Source of the DNA: Sphingobacteriales bacterium 46-32
GTDB taxonomy: Bacteria > Bacteroidota > Bacteroidia > Chitinophagales > Chitinophagaceae
Reading direction: 5' to 3'
Assembly (NCBI GenBank): GCA_001898485.1
Contig: MKTY01000008.1
Span: 1-64,000 of the forward strand
Length of the DNA: 64,000 nucleotides
The notes beneath the pieces were generated by a model that searched no databases, was not told where the DNA came from, and saw nothing but the letters and a program-made list of their open reading frames with translations. This document shows, piece by piece, positions 51,740 through 60,383 of this stretch. A program made the translations under genes and the position numbers. The first letter of the stretch is position 1. Each line of letters begins with the position of its first letter.

Positions 51740-52741
51740 TCAACTCTTCTTCACCAATTCCAGCTTTGCCAGTTCATCACTGATAAAACTGATTTCATCT
51801 GCATTCAACTTTACATTAACTGCAGCGGCATTCTGAACGGCCTGTTCTTTATTGCGTGCACCTGCCAGTGCGATAGTAATACCAGGCTGCTCGACTGTCC
51901 AGCGCAATACCAGTTGACTGAGCGAGGCATTTTTCTCTTTTGCCAATGGTCGCAGCTTATCCAAAAATGCATTGGTGCGCGCAAGATTTTCTGGTGAAAA
52001 GAAATGAATCCCTGCGCGGTGATCACCGGCCGCAAACTGATGACCCGGCTGCATTTTACCTGTCAGCAATCCTCGCTCCAGCGGGCTGTATGCGAGTATC
52101 GCCAGCCCATGCTGCAGGCAGAAAGGCACAACAGCCGTTTCTATCTGACGCTTGACCATACTATAGGGCACCTGGTCTGATACCAGCGGTACATACTTTA
52201 ATGCTTCCGCCAGTTGTATTTCATTATAGTTACATACGCCGGCATGGCGCACTTTACCCTGACTGATCAGTTGCGCAACTGCTTCCATTGATTCCTGGAT
52301 AGGAGTGGTAACATCGGGCCAGTGTATCTGATACAGATCAATATAATCTGTACCCAGCCGGCGCAGACTGTCTTCGCATTCTTTTATAATACTCTCTTTG
52401 CCGGCATACTTGTAAATATCAATTTCCTGCCCCTGGTTATTACGGCTATGAAATGCGAAATCACCTTTGGCCAGATCCCAGCGCATCCCAAACTTGGTTA
52501 TGATCTGCACCTTATCTCTCTGCAGCCCTTTGATGGCTTCTCCGACAATCTCTTCACTCTCACCCTGTCCATAAATGGGTGCAGTGTCAATACTGGTTAC
52601 GCCCATATCCCAGGAAGCGCGGATTGCTTCAATCGCGTCGCGTCTTTCTGTACCACCCCACATCCATCCTCCCGCGGCCCATGCCCCAAAGGTGATGACA
52701 GATAACTGCAGATCAGATTTGCCTAATTTTCTGTATTCCAT
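51740..52741 (-). CDS. Aldo/keto reductase
   Basis: 333-aa NAD(P)H-dependent aldo/keto reductase of the (alpha/beta)8-barrel family, acting on an unknown carbonyl. Catalytic marks: SIDTAPIYGQGESEE (Asp, Tyr), ITKFGMRW (Lys), DLYQIHWPD (His). The C-terminal AGARNKEQAVQNAAAV is the cofactor-phosphate site. Length and order are normal. Resembles AKR11-type or general-stress homologues. Monocistronic; 76 nt separate it from the EamA gene end. Confidence 0.92.
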   Translation of the reverse strand: MEYRKLGKSDLQLSVITFGAWAAGGWMWGGTERRDAIEAIRASWDMGVTSIDTAPIYGQGESEEIVGEAIKGLQRDKVQIITKFGMRWDLAKGDFAFHSRNNQGQEIDIYKYAGKESIIKECEDSLRRLGTDYIDLYQIHWPDVTTPIQESMEAVAQLISQGKVRHAGVCNYNEIQLAEALKYVPLVSDQVPYSMVKRQIETAVVPFCLQHGLAILAYSPLERGLLTGKMQPGHQFAAGDHRAGIHFFSPENLARTNAFLDKLRPLAKEKNASLSQLVLRWTVEQPGITIALAGARNKEQAVQNAAAVNVKLNADEISFISDELAKLELVKKS

Positions 52742-52817
52742 GTCCTGATTTTTTGAGATAGTGAATAAGACGCTAAGATACCATCAATATTTTCAGCAAG
52801 CGTCGCCGGACAATACA

Positions 52818-53744
52818 TTATCGGAAAGACGCTTTAAGAAGCAGCCAGTTGGCCAGTATAATACCGGCAAAAATGATCAGCATACTCCATACATGCAGGC
52901 TGGTAAACTGCTCATGCAGAAAAACGGCCGCCTCCAGGCTGCTGAAAACGGGTATGAGGTTCCCAAACAATGCTGTGCGGCCGGCACCCAGCGATGAAAG
53001 GGCTTTATTCCAGCATAGAAAACTAATAACGGATGTACCAATACCCAGGTAAAGAATAATGGCAAGCAGTGAGCCGTTCCACGCAATCCTCTCTCCATGT
53101 ACCAGGTCCCAGCTGAGGAAAGGTATCAGCAGCAATGTGCCAATAAAGAAAAGCATGAAAAGAAAGGTAATGGGCGACAACCCTGTGGGTTTACGTCTCA
53201 CCAGGATATTGTAAACCGCAAAAGAAAAAGCGGCCAGCAGTATCCAGCCATCGCCGGCAGTAAACCGGAAATGCAGTAGATGATTTAAGTCGCCATGCGA
53301 AAGCAGCAATAATACTCCACTCAGACAGAGTGCCAGTCCCCACAACTTGAAACTGTCGAGTTTTTCTTTCAGGAAAATGCGCGCCAGTAAAATCGCCATG
53401 ACGGGTGATGAGGTTGTACCAATCAGGGCCAGGTTAATGGCACTCGTATAATGAGCACCTATATACACAAATGTGTTGAAGAGTGTAATACCAGCAAGGG
53501 CGGTCCAGAATAAATATCCCAGTGCAGGACGCACCTGTTTCCACTCTCTCCGCACCGCACGTATTGCAAAAGGAAACAATACGACAGTAGCTGTAAACCA
53601 GCGATAGAAAGCCAGGCTGCCAGGCGGTATCTGATGGATCACGCCACGTGCCACCACAAAATTGCCCGACCATATCACAACAGCCAGCAATGCCAGGCCA
53701 ATGCCCAGCAATGCTTCATTATTCTGACTGTTATTATTGCCCAT
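52818..53744 (-). CDS. EamA/DMT-family transporter
   Basis: 308-aa inner-membrane protein with ten predicted helices in two EamA halves (helix pair 1: IGLALLAVVIWSGNFVVARGVI; second half: GDGWILLAAFSFAVYNILVRRK). It ends AGIILANWLLL. The family exports amino acids, metabolites or drugs; the substrate cannot be read from sequence. ATG 53744 is chosen over 53792 because the membrane region starts soon after MGNNNSQ, and the promoter box TATCTTCG (53759-53752) overlaps the longer start. It diverges from the CoA-transferase gene. Confidence 0.9.
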   Translation of the reverse strand: MGNNNSQNNEALLGIGLALLAVVIWSGNFVVARGVIHQIPPGSLAFYRWFTATVVLFPFAIRAVRREWKQVRPALGYLFWTALAGITLFNTFVYIGAHYTSAINLALIGTTSSPVMAILLARIFLKEKLDSFKLWGLALCLSGVLLLLSHGDLNHLLHFRFTAGDGWILLAAFSFAVYNILVRRKPTGLSPITFLFMLFFIGTLLLIPFLSWDLVHGERIAWNGSLLAIILYLGIGTSVISFLCWNKALSSLGAGRTALFGNLIPVFSSLEAAVFLHEQFTSLHVWSMLIIFAGIILANWLLLKASFR

Positions 53745-53751
53745 GCGGCTG

Positions 53752-53759
53752 CGAAGATA
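53752..53759 (-). promoter_or_regulatory. Promoter -7 box TATCTTCG of the EamA gene
   Basis: One-base variant of TAnnTTTG on the minus strand, 7 nt before ATG 53744; a very short leader. Confidence 0.5.
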
Positions 53760-53856
53760 GGCTGTAGGCGCCATTTGCAGCCAGCCCTGCAAAACCCGGT
53801 TGACACCTGTCAGCCGCCTACCTAAGCCTGATCAGTTATTATAAAGGCATAGTTTA

Positions 53857-53864
53857 TAGCTTTG
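53857..53864 (+). promoter_or_regulatory. Promoter -7 box TAGCTTTG, 4 nt before the ATG
   Basis: Exact TAnnTTTG match ending 4 nt before ATG 53869, the same geometry as at 19380, 21048 and 23529. Confidence 0.55.
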
Positions 53865-53868
53865 CCAT

Positions 53869-55155
53869 ATGAACCAAACACCCGTTTACCAGACAGCTGC
53901 CGAAGCACTGTCTGTAGTACAGTCAGGTCAGCGGATTTTCGTACAGGGCAGTGCGCAAACGCCCACTTTTTTGCTGAAGGCCCTGGCTGCAGAAGCTCCC
54001 CGCCTGCGCCATGTAGAGCTGGTATCGATTACCGTATTCGGAGATGTGCAGGTAGATAAGCCGGCCTTCGCTGAAAGTTTTCATTTCAATTCCCTGTTTG
54101 TATCAGCAAGTATCCGGCAGGCCGTACAGGAAGGCATGGCCGATTATGTACCTGTATTCCTGAGCGAAATACCCGAACTGTTCAAACGCAATATACTGCC
54201 GCTTGATGCGGCCCTGGTACAGGTTTCTCCGCCGGATAAACATGGGTACTGTTCGCTTGGGCTTTCTGTTGACATTGCGCGCTCTGCCGTCAATACGGCC
54301 CGGTATGTAATTGCCCAGGTAAACCCGCAGGTGCCGCGTACGCATGGTGATGGACTCATTCATTGCAGCCAGTTCAGCAGCATGGTCTATTGCGATGCTC
54401 CTTTATATGAAAACAACTATGCATCACGCGTCACTGATATTGAAAACAGAATTGCCCGTCATGTAGCCGATCTCATCGAAGATCGCAGCACACTGCAGAT
54501 GGGCATTGGCGCCATTCCGGACGCCGTTCTGAAAGCCCTGTCCGGACATAAAGACCTGGGAGTGCATACCGAAATGTGCTCAGACGGTATCATTGATCTG
54601 GTCGAAAAAAATGTGATCAACAACCGGTACAAACTGATCCATCCGCATAAGACAGTAACAGCCTTTGCGCTGGGCAGCCGCCGGCTGTATGATTATGTAG
54701 ACGACAACCCGGCGTTCAACTTCCTTGACATCGATTACGTCAACGATCCGCATATCATACGCCGCAATCCGCGGATGGTCTCTATTAACAGCGCTATTGA
54801 AATTGATCTTACCGGTCAGGTTTGTGCCGACTCCATTGGTACTTATCAGTATTCCGGAGTAGGTGGTCAAATGGATTTTATGCGTGGTGCTGCCCTGAGC
54901 GAAGGAGGTAAACCCATTATTGCACTTCCATCGCGCACCAACAAAGGTATATCGCGGATTGTACCTTTCCTGAAACCAGGTGCCGGAGTGGTCACCACCC
55001 GTGCACATATGCACTATGTAGTTACCGAATATGGTGTTGCCTATTTGTTTGGTAAAAATTTCCGCCAGCGCGCAAAAGCTCTGATAGATATTGCTCATCC
55101 CGATGACCGCGAAGAACTGGAAAGAGCCTGTGTGGAACGGTTCAAAAGGTTCTGA
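53869..55155 (+). CDS. Acetyl-CoA hydrolase/CoA-transferase family protein
   Basis: 428-aa family I CoA-transferase-like enzyme (acetyl-CoA hydrolase/transferase or 4-hydroxybutyrate CoA-transferase). The catalytic Glu is Glu235 in GVHTEMCSDGIIDLVE; other marks are LQMGIGAIPDAVL and GVGGQMDFMRGAALSEGGKPI. It probably moves CoA between acetate, succinate or 4-hydroxybutyrate; the acyl pair is not set by sequence. The start at 53869 sits directly behind its -7 box, so the mRNA should be leaderless. It is followed by a repeat cluster, not by a metabolic partner. Confidence 0.9.
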   Translation: MNQTPVYQTAAEALSVVQSGQRIFVQGSAQTPTFLLKALAAEAPRLRHVELVSITVFGDVQVDKPAFAESFHFNSLFVSASIRQAVQEGMADYVPVFLSEIPELFKRNILPLDAALVQVSPPDKHGYCSLGLSVDIARSAVNTARYVIAQVNPQVPRTHGDGLIHCSQFSSMVYCDAPLYENNYASRVTDIENRIARHVADLIEDRSTLQMGIGAIPDAVLKALSGHKDLGVHTEMCSDGIIDLVEKNVINNRYKLIHPHKTVTAFALGSRRLYDYVDDNPAFNFLDIDYVNDPHIIRRNPRMVSINSAIEIDLTGQVCADSIGTYQYSGVGGQMDFMRGAALSEGGKPIIALPSRTNKGISRIVPFLKPGAGVVTTRAHMHYVVTEYGVAYLFGKNFRQRAKALIDIAHPDDREELERACVERFKRF

Positions 55156-55173
55156 ACGGTTAATATTTGCGGC

Positions 55174-55288
55174 GCGCAATGGTGTAGCGACGCGCGATGG
55201 TGTAACGATGCACAATGGTGTAGCGACGCATTGCAATGCGTCGCTACAATGAACAATACGTCGCTACAATGAACAATACGTCGCTACC
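55174..55288. repeat. GTAGCGACG repeat cluster with 30-bp perfect palindrome
   Basis: Three imperfect 18-bp units (55174-55191, 55192-55209, 55210-55227; type GCGCAATGGTGTAGCGAC), then a perfect 30-bp palindrome at 55219-55248 with arms TGTAGCGACGCATTG and CAATGCGTCGCTACA, then a 20-bp unit TCGCTACAATGAACAATACG twice (55241-55280). A last TCGCTACC overlaps the end of the amidase gene and supplies its TAG stop (55284-55286). Confidence 0.9.
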
Positions 55289-57038
55289 GTACCGCGTCCT
55301 TCTGGCAGGATTGTAAAAAATCTTTTATTCCCTGAACGATTTTGTCTGCAATATCCTGCTGAAATTTCTCTTCGAGGATCAGCGCTTCTTCTTCAGGATT
55401 ACTGATAAAAAGCATTTCCACAAGTGCATTGGGGTATTCTATTGGACTATTGAGCATGAAATTGAAGCTACCGGTATTGCCATATTCCTTTAAACCCAGT
55501 TCCAGCATTCGTTTATAAATCAGGTGGCTGAGCGGACGAAATCCAATGTACCGGTAAAATGTACCGGTGCCGCCTACATTCACGGGGTCTGCAGATGAGT
55601 TGAGGTGTATGCTGATGAGCAGGTCGGGCATACTATCGCGGTACATCAGTATGCGCTCTTTATTGTCTACAAATTGTTCTGTTTGCCGCGTCATTATTAC
55701 ATGAGCGCCGTAGTACTGCAATGCTTTCTTGAGTTTGAGCGATACAGCCAGCGCCAGTTCCTTTTCAATACTTCCCGTGGGTCCGCCTGCCCCCGTATTA
55801 CTACCGCCATGGCCTGCATCGATGGCAATACGCAGATGACGCAAATCGAGTTGTTGCGGCTGCCGTCGCACCTGTATATTGAGGCGGTTGCCGGTATAAA
55901 ATATACGATGCCCCCAGTGCTGCTGATGGCGAAGATCAATTGTAATACGTACTACTTCATCTTCCAGTTGCTCATAGGAGACATTTTTGATCTCGCTGGT
56001 ATTTTCAAACTGGGTGATCCAGTTGGTATTGATGGTAGCACCAAACACATCCACTACAATCCGTGAGGGGTCTACCAGTTGCATAGACTGATAAGGCAGC
56101 CGGGCATCAAGTGCTACTGTTACATAATCACTCGCTGAGTCGCCATACACCCGCCAGTTACCTGTAAGCGATTTGGGCGGCAGGTAGCCGGGCGGTACCG
56201 GTTCCACTACATCGTCAGGAATATAAGCGGTGCGGTATGGGGTAAGCTGTACGCGGTACAGATCATTTACCTTACCCGTAACCTGTAATACAATAGATGA
56301 ATCTATATAGCCGATTTTAGCGCCTCCCAACCTGTCCTCCCCTGTTCCATACAGCAGATGAGCCAGTCTTCCGCGGGTAATGATCATTCCCTGTTTTTGC
56401 GAATTCAGTATGCTGATAGTTTGATCAGCCCTTCGGGTAACGGTATTGCCGCTACTGTCTTTTACAAAGAAAGGGATTCGTAAAGAGGCGAAAGAATCTG
56501 TTGGGCGAACGGTGTACTCACCCTGATATATACCCGGCATTGGCTGCGATGGTCCTGTGGGCAACTCGTACAACGGAATAGAATCAATCGCATATACGCG
56601 GGCGCCGGGTAATGCTCTTACACGGAACCGCAACTTATCACCGGCCCGCACCAGCAGGTTGCCGGCAGGATTTACTTCAACAGAAGCGATACCGAGTGTC
56701 TTTACCGTATCTGGTGCTGTGGCCGGTACGTAGCGGAAAGTAACCAGCCGGGCAATGGTATTGGCGCCGGAGCGTGCCAGCAGATTAAACTGATTATCGC
56801 CTGGCTTCAGATTGAGTTCATAGGCAAAGCCGCCCGAAGAATATACTTTAACTGCGCTGCCATTGATTGTCAGTTCGCATCCCTTACAGGTGCTGCCAGA
56901 AATAAACTGACGGGCATTTTTCACAACTGTTGACTCCCTTACCGGTTGCACGAGTTTCACAAATGGACGCGGATTGCTTTGCGACCAAACCATACTGCTT
57001 ATCAACAATGCTGCGGTTACTACTATTGGTTTTACCAT
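55284..57038 (-). CDS. N-acetylmuramoyl-L-alanine amidase (Amidase_3)
   Basis: 584-aa secreted amidase that cuts the lactyl-Ala bond of peptidoglycan. Signal peptide 1-20; N-terminal about 400 residues of beta-rich modules, including an SH3-like stretch around KIGYIDSSIVLQVTGKVNDLYRVQL; then the catalytic domain with zinc ligands in AIDAGHGGSNTG (His), KELALAVSLKLK (Glu) and SIHLNSSADP (His) and the catalytic Glu in ALVEMLFISNPEE. ATG 57038 is chosen over the GTG at 57044. The stop codon comes from a dispersed repeat, so the last residues (DAVR) may be repeat-derived. Faces cls, same strand, upstream. Confidence 0.92.
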   Translation of the reverse strand: MVKPIVVTAALLISSMVWSQSNPRPFVKLVQPVRESTVVKNARQFISGSTCKGCELTINGSAVKVYSSGGFAYELNLKPGDNQFNLLARSGANTIARLVTFRYVPATAPDTVKTLGIASVEVNPAGNLLVRAGDKLRFRVRALPGARVYAIDSIPLYELPTGPSQPMPGIYQGEYTVRPTDSFASLRIPFFVKDSSGNTVTRRADQTISILNSQKQGMIITRGRLAHLLYGTGEDRLGGAKIGYIDSSIVLQVTGKVNDLYRVQLTPYRTAYIPDDVVEPVPPGYLPPKSLTGNWRVYGDSASDYVTVALDARLPYQSMQLVDPSRIVVDVFGATINTNWITQFENTSEIKNVSYEQLEDEVVRITIDLRHQQHWGHRIFYTGNRLNIQVRRQPQQLDLRHLRIAIDAGHGGSNTGAGGPTGSIEKELALAVSLKLKKALQYYGAHVIMTRQTEQFVDNKERILMYRDSMPDLLISIHLNSSADPVNVGGTGTFYRYIGFRPLSHLIYKRMLELGLKEYGNTGSFNFMLNSPIEYPNALVEMLFISNPEEEALILEEKFQQDIADKIVQGIKDFLQSCQKDAVR

Positions 57039-57075
57039 GGGCACTTCATCTTAAAACCATAAAATTACCGATTTT

Positions 57076-57105
57076 ATACAGGCAGAAAGGCCTGTATCCT
57101 TTTTT
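57076..57105 (+). terminator. Hairpin with T-run on the plus strand between cls and the amidase gene
   Basis: ATACAGGC (57076-57083) and GCCTGTAT (57090-57097) pair over 8 bp, followed by CC and T7 on the plus strand. Both adjacent genes are on the minus strand, so it would stop antisense transcription, or act only as a structure in the amidase leader. Confidence 0.5.
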
Positions 57106-57121
57106 TAACGATTGCAGAAAT

Positions 57122-58567
57122 CTATAAAAGCGGAGATACTAAACGGGCAATTTTTTCCACTATCTCCCTGTAAAGCGCCCGTTGCGCCCAGCTTGCCGGA
57201 TCTATACGGGTGGCATGCTGCAGATCGGCAAAAAAAGTTTCCCGCAGAGAAGCGGCAATGGCCGTATCGTAAACAAATGCATTCACTTCAAAATTCAATT
57301 CAAAGCTCCGGTAATCCATATTGGCTGATCCTATTACAGCCAGCTTACCATCGGTCACCATCGTTTTGGCATGAATAAATCCTTTCTTATAGAGATAAAT
57401 CTCAACGCCCGCATCCAGCAAATCGCCATAATAAGAACGGGCAGCTGCATTGACGAGTTTACTGTCTGAGATACCGGGCACCAGCAACTTTACCTGCAAT
57501 CCGCTGAGCGCAGCAATACTCAATGCCTCCAGCATACTTTCGCCCGGAATAAAATAAGGAGTAGTGATCAGAATCTCTTTCTCTGCCAGGTATACTGCCT
57601 GCAATAAAGAATACAGGATACTGGGTTGATTGGAATCGGGGCCGCTGGCAGCTATCTGTACCAGTGTATTATTTGCCTCCAGACTGGGAGGCATAAACAG
57701 CATTTCATCTGCAGCCAGTGCCTCACCCGAGCAAAAGCGCCAGTCGCATAAAAAAAGATATTGCAGATAATACACGCCCGGGCCATCTATACGCAAATGG
57801 GTATCACGCCAGTAAAGCGGACTGTCTGGGGTATTGATATATTTATCGCTCACATTTATGCCCCCGGTAAAAGCAGTTTGCCCATCTACAATCACCACCT
57901 TGCGGTGATTGCGGTAGTTAAGCCTGTTGGCCAGCAGCAGGATCAAAACCTTATGAAACGGAAACGCCTGTACACCGGCCGCTTTCAGCTTTGGCACAAG
58001 TTTTTTACGGATTCGGCGACTGCCAAAATCGTCATAGATAAATCGCACGGCCACTCCTTCTCTGGCTTTCCGCATCAGCAGCTCTGCCAGCTGCTGACCG
58101 ATTGCATCATTCTCATAGATGTAATATTCAATATGAATATGGTGACGGGCTTCGCTGATGGCTTTCAGCATTTCGGGAAATTTTTCTTCGCCATTCAGCA
58201 ATACTTTTACGTGATTGTGCCCTGTGAGCTGACTGTGCAGATCGCGGGTAAGAAATGATGCCAGCTCCCGGTTATGCTGCAATACGCCGGCACTCTGCCG
58301 AAGACTTTCATCAGCATAAGACGAAATATGTTCCCGCAGCCCGCTCAGCAATTGCTCATCGGCCAGCAATTTGCTGTTATACAATTTTCTTTTGCGGTAA
58401 TTAATACCAAAGGAAAAGTAGAAGACCATACCTATTACCGGAAAAAAGATTACAAACAGCAGGTAGGCCATGGTTTTGGTAACGCTGCGTGTATCATAAA
58501 TGATCCGCAGGCATACCAGCACCAGAATGGTGATATAAACGATCTCGATCAGTAATATCCAGTTCAT
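57122..58567 (-). CDS. cls: Cardiolipin synthase (phospholipase D family)
   Basis: 481-aa membrane enzyme that makes cardiolipin from two phosphatidylglycerols. Two N-terminal helices (about 2-22 and 36-56) anchor it; the two HKD motifs are NHRKVVIVDGQTAFTGGIN (first) and FIHAKTMVTDGKLAVIGSANMD (second). FIYDDFGSRRIRKKL lies between strands of the first PLD domain. Length and order are those of bacterial ClsA. Start ATG at 58567. The amidase gene follows 83 nt downstream, past a hairpin. Confidence 0.94.
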   Translation of the reverse strand: MNWILLIEIVYITILVLVCLRIIYDTRSVTKTMAYLLFVIFFPVIGMVFYFSFGINYRKRKLYNSKLLADEQLLSGLREHISSYADESLRQSAGVLQHNRELASFLTRDLHSQLTGHNHVKVLLNGEEKFPEMLKAISEARHHIHIEYYIYENDAIGQQLAELLMRKAREGVAVRFIYDDFGSRRIRKKLVPKLKAAGVQAFPFHKVLILLLANRLNYRNHRKVVIVDGQTAFTGGINVSDKYINTPDSPLYWRDTHLRIDGPGVYYLQYLFLCDWRFCSGEALAADEMLFMPPSLEANNTLVQIAASGPDSNQPSILYSLLQAVYLAEKEILITTPYFIPGESMLEALSIAALSGLQVKLLVPGISDSKLVNAAARSYYGDLLDAGVEIYLYKKGFIHAKTMVTDGKLAVIGSANMDYRSFELNFEVNAFVYDTAIAASLRETFFADLQHATRIDPASWAQRALYREIVEKIARLVSPLL

Positions 58568-58661
58568 ATCCGCCTCAAGTTAAGGCGAATATGCTAAAAG
58601 TAAATCGTCAGCTGCCAACATCCGGCATTACCCGTTTTAACATCTGCCAGGCCCCGCAAAA

Positions 58662-58669
58662 TAGATTTG
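58662..58669 (+). promoter_or_regulatory. Promoter -7 box TAGATTTG of the small protein gene
   Basis: Exact TAnnTTTG match, 26 nt before ATG 58696. It lies inside the longer open frame that begins at 58591, so it argues for the shorter start. Confidence 0.5.
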
Positions 58670-58695
58670 GCATCCCGGTTGTTGGTATATCGGGT

Positions 58696-58983
58696 ATGAA
58701 AGAAACACATTTTTATATAGTACTGCAATTAAAGACGCCGGAAGGCTTTGAGCCCTTTGGAAAATTTTTTGTAAGCAGCAGCCGGGCGCAGGCGGAAGAG
58801 TTGTTTGGAAAACTATTGTGTCGCCCGAGAGGTACAGATGGCGATGTACTGCAACTCGACCTGGTGGAGACCGGCAATGGGCTGCCGCATAACCTGCAGG
58901 TGCTTAGCTGTAACCTGGATGATATGGCCGAAAACTGCCGTATCATCATCCGGGAATGTTTCAAATTCAGGAATCTGGAATAA
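58696..58983 (+). CDS. Small conserved hypothetical protein
   Basis: 95-aa protein (MKETHFYIVLQLKTPEGFEP...) with two beta-strands, a central GRPRGTDGDVLQLDLVETGNG and a C-terminal ENCRIIIRECFKFRNLE. I recognise it as a small protein found in relatives but know no function; no signal peptide or membrane segment. I choose ATG 58696 over 58591 because the protein-like part begins there and an exact -7 box lies between the two. It is convergent with a histidine kinase gene, 4 nt away. Confidence 0.65.
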   Translation: MKETHFYIVLQLKTPEGFEPFGKFFVSSSRAQAEELFGKLLCRPRGTDGDVLQLDLVETGNGLPHNLQVLSCNLDDMAENCRIIIRECFKFRNLE

Positions 58984-58987
58984 CTGA

Positions 58988-60319
58988 TCAGGCCAGTTGC
59001 TGTAAAGGAAAACTGGCCTGCAGTTCGCATCCACGTCCGGGCGAACTTTTGATATGAAGCGCTCCCTGAAACAATTCAAGGCGGCTCCTGATATTTTTCA
59101 TCCCTGTGCCTTCAGGCTGGATGTGTACATCAAATCCGCGACCATTGTCGCTGATGCGTACCAGTGCATTTTCTTCGCTGGCTTCAATCCGGATGGAAAT
59201 AGCCGAGGCCGCAGCATGTTTGATAATGTTATTGACCTGCTCCTGCACTATCCGGTATACCATCAGCTTTTGCTCTTCATCGAGCAACTGATCGGCCTCT
59301 TCTGCCACCAGTACAGAAAACTCCACCGATTTCACCCGGGTAATATAACGGATAAGCGAAGCAATCGCATCTTTGAGCAGCTGCTCTTCAAAACGGGGTG
59401 GCTTCAGGTTGGCCGATAGCTGCCTGATCTCCTGCACCGACATGTCGAGCATTTCCTTAATGCGGGCAGCCAGTGCATCCGTGTCTTTCCCCCCTTGCTG
59501 CAAAGAGCCGGCATAGAGAGTTGCCACACTCAGCATCTGGGCAATATTATCGTGCAGCTCCTCTGCCCAGCGGTTACGTTCTTTCTCTTCTGCATTGATT
59601 ACAGAGCGGGTGAGTTCCATTTTTTGCAGCAGCTGCTGACGGTGATATTCCCGCTCCAGCAAGCGAAATTCAGTCATATCATGAATAGCGCCGATAACTC
59701 CGTAGGCGGTACCCCAGTCATCTTTCAGAATATACACGCTATGTAATACATGCCGGACCTGGCCGGTGATGGTCAGGGCACGGTATTCTTCACGCCAGTA
59801 ATTAATACCGGCTTTCATTGCTCCATCAAATTGTTGCAATACCCGCTGCAAATCGTCGGGATGAATATGTGTTTCCCAGAAACGGCGGGCATCATAGATT
59901 GTTTTGTTATTGGTAATACCCAGTATCTGGCGCATGGTAGCATTGAAGATCACTTTGTCTTCGCGGATATTATACTCATAGATGCCTTCTTTGGTTGCCG
60001 TGACGAGGGCATCATTTTTTTTCTCCATGATCTTGTATTCTTCCAGCGTACGTATAAGCCGTTTATACATAGAGCGGCTGAGGATGAGAAGAAAAAGAGT
60101 GGATAACAGCACAAAGAAAATACCCTTGTACTGTTCTATTTCCTGCATACGTTCGGTATTGCCGGCTGCAATACGGGCAGCCAGCTGGCCGCTGAAAACG
60201 ATCCATAAAATTCCAAAAATGAGATAGGCAAGACTAAGTCTTACAGGAACCGGAATTCGGGCAAACATGTGCTGGTATTTGGCGGTAAAAAGAGGAAAGG
60301 CCTGACCGAATTTAATCAT
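58988..60319 (-). CDS. PAS-domain sensor histidine kinase, orphan
   Basis: 443-aa kinase: two N-terminal membrane helices (about 25-46 and 66-82), a coiled linker, one PAS domain (about 98-215, with VIFNATMRQILGITNN and YWREEYRALTITGQVRHVLHSVY), then a HisKA_3 dimerisation domain with His256 in ELHDNIAQML, and an ATPase domain (SDNGRGFDVH, GTGMKNIRSRLELFQGAL). This is the NarL/LuxR-partner type. No response regulator is adjacent, so its partner must lie elsewhere. The periplasmic part between the helices is only about 20 residues. Confidence 0.92.
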   Translation of the reverse strand: MIKFGQAFPLFTAKYQHMFARIPVPVRLSLAYLIFGILWIVFSGQLAARIAAGNTERMQEIEQYKGIFFVLLSTLFLLILSRSMYKRLIRTLEEYKIMEKKNDALVTATKEGIYEYNIREDKVIFNATMRQILGITNNKTIYDARRFWETHIHPDDLQRVLQQFDGAMKAGINYWREEYRALTITGQVRHVLHSVYILKDDWGTAYGVIGAIHDMTEFRLLEREYHRQQLLQKMELTRSVINAEEKERNRWAEELHDNIAQMLSVATLYAGSLQQGGKDTDALAARIKEMLDMSVQEIRQLSANLKPPRFEEQLLKDAIASLIRYITRVKSVEFSVLVAEEADQLLDEEQKLMVYRIVQEQVNNIIKHAAASAISIRIEASEENALVRISDNGRGFDVHIQPEGTGMKNIRSRLELFQGALHIKSSPGRGCELQASFPLQQLA

Positions 60320-60383
60320 TCAGTTTTTATTTTACAATACCAGCTGCCAATATACCCTCATCAGGCTATAAAAAATCGGCCTG

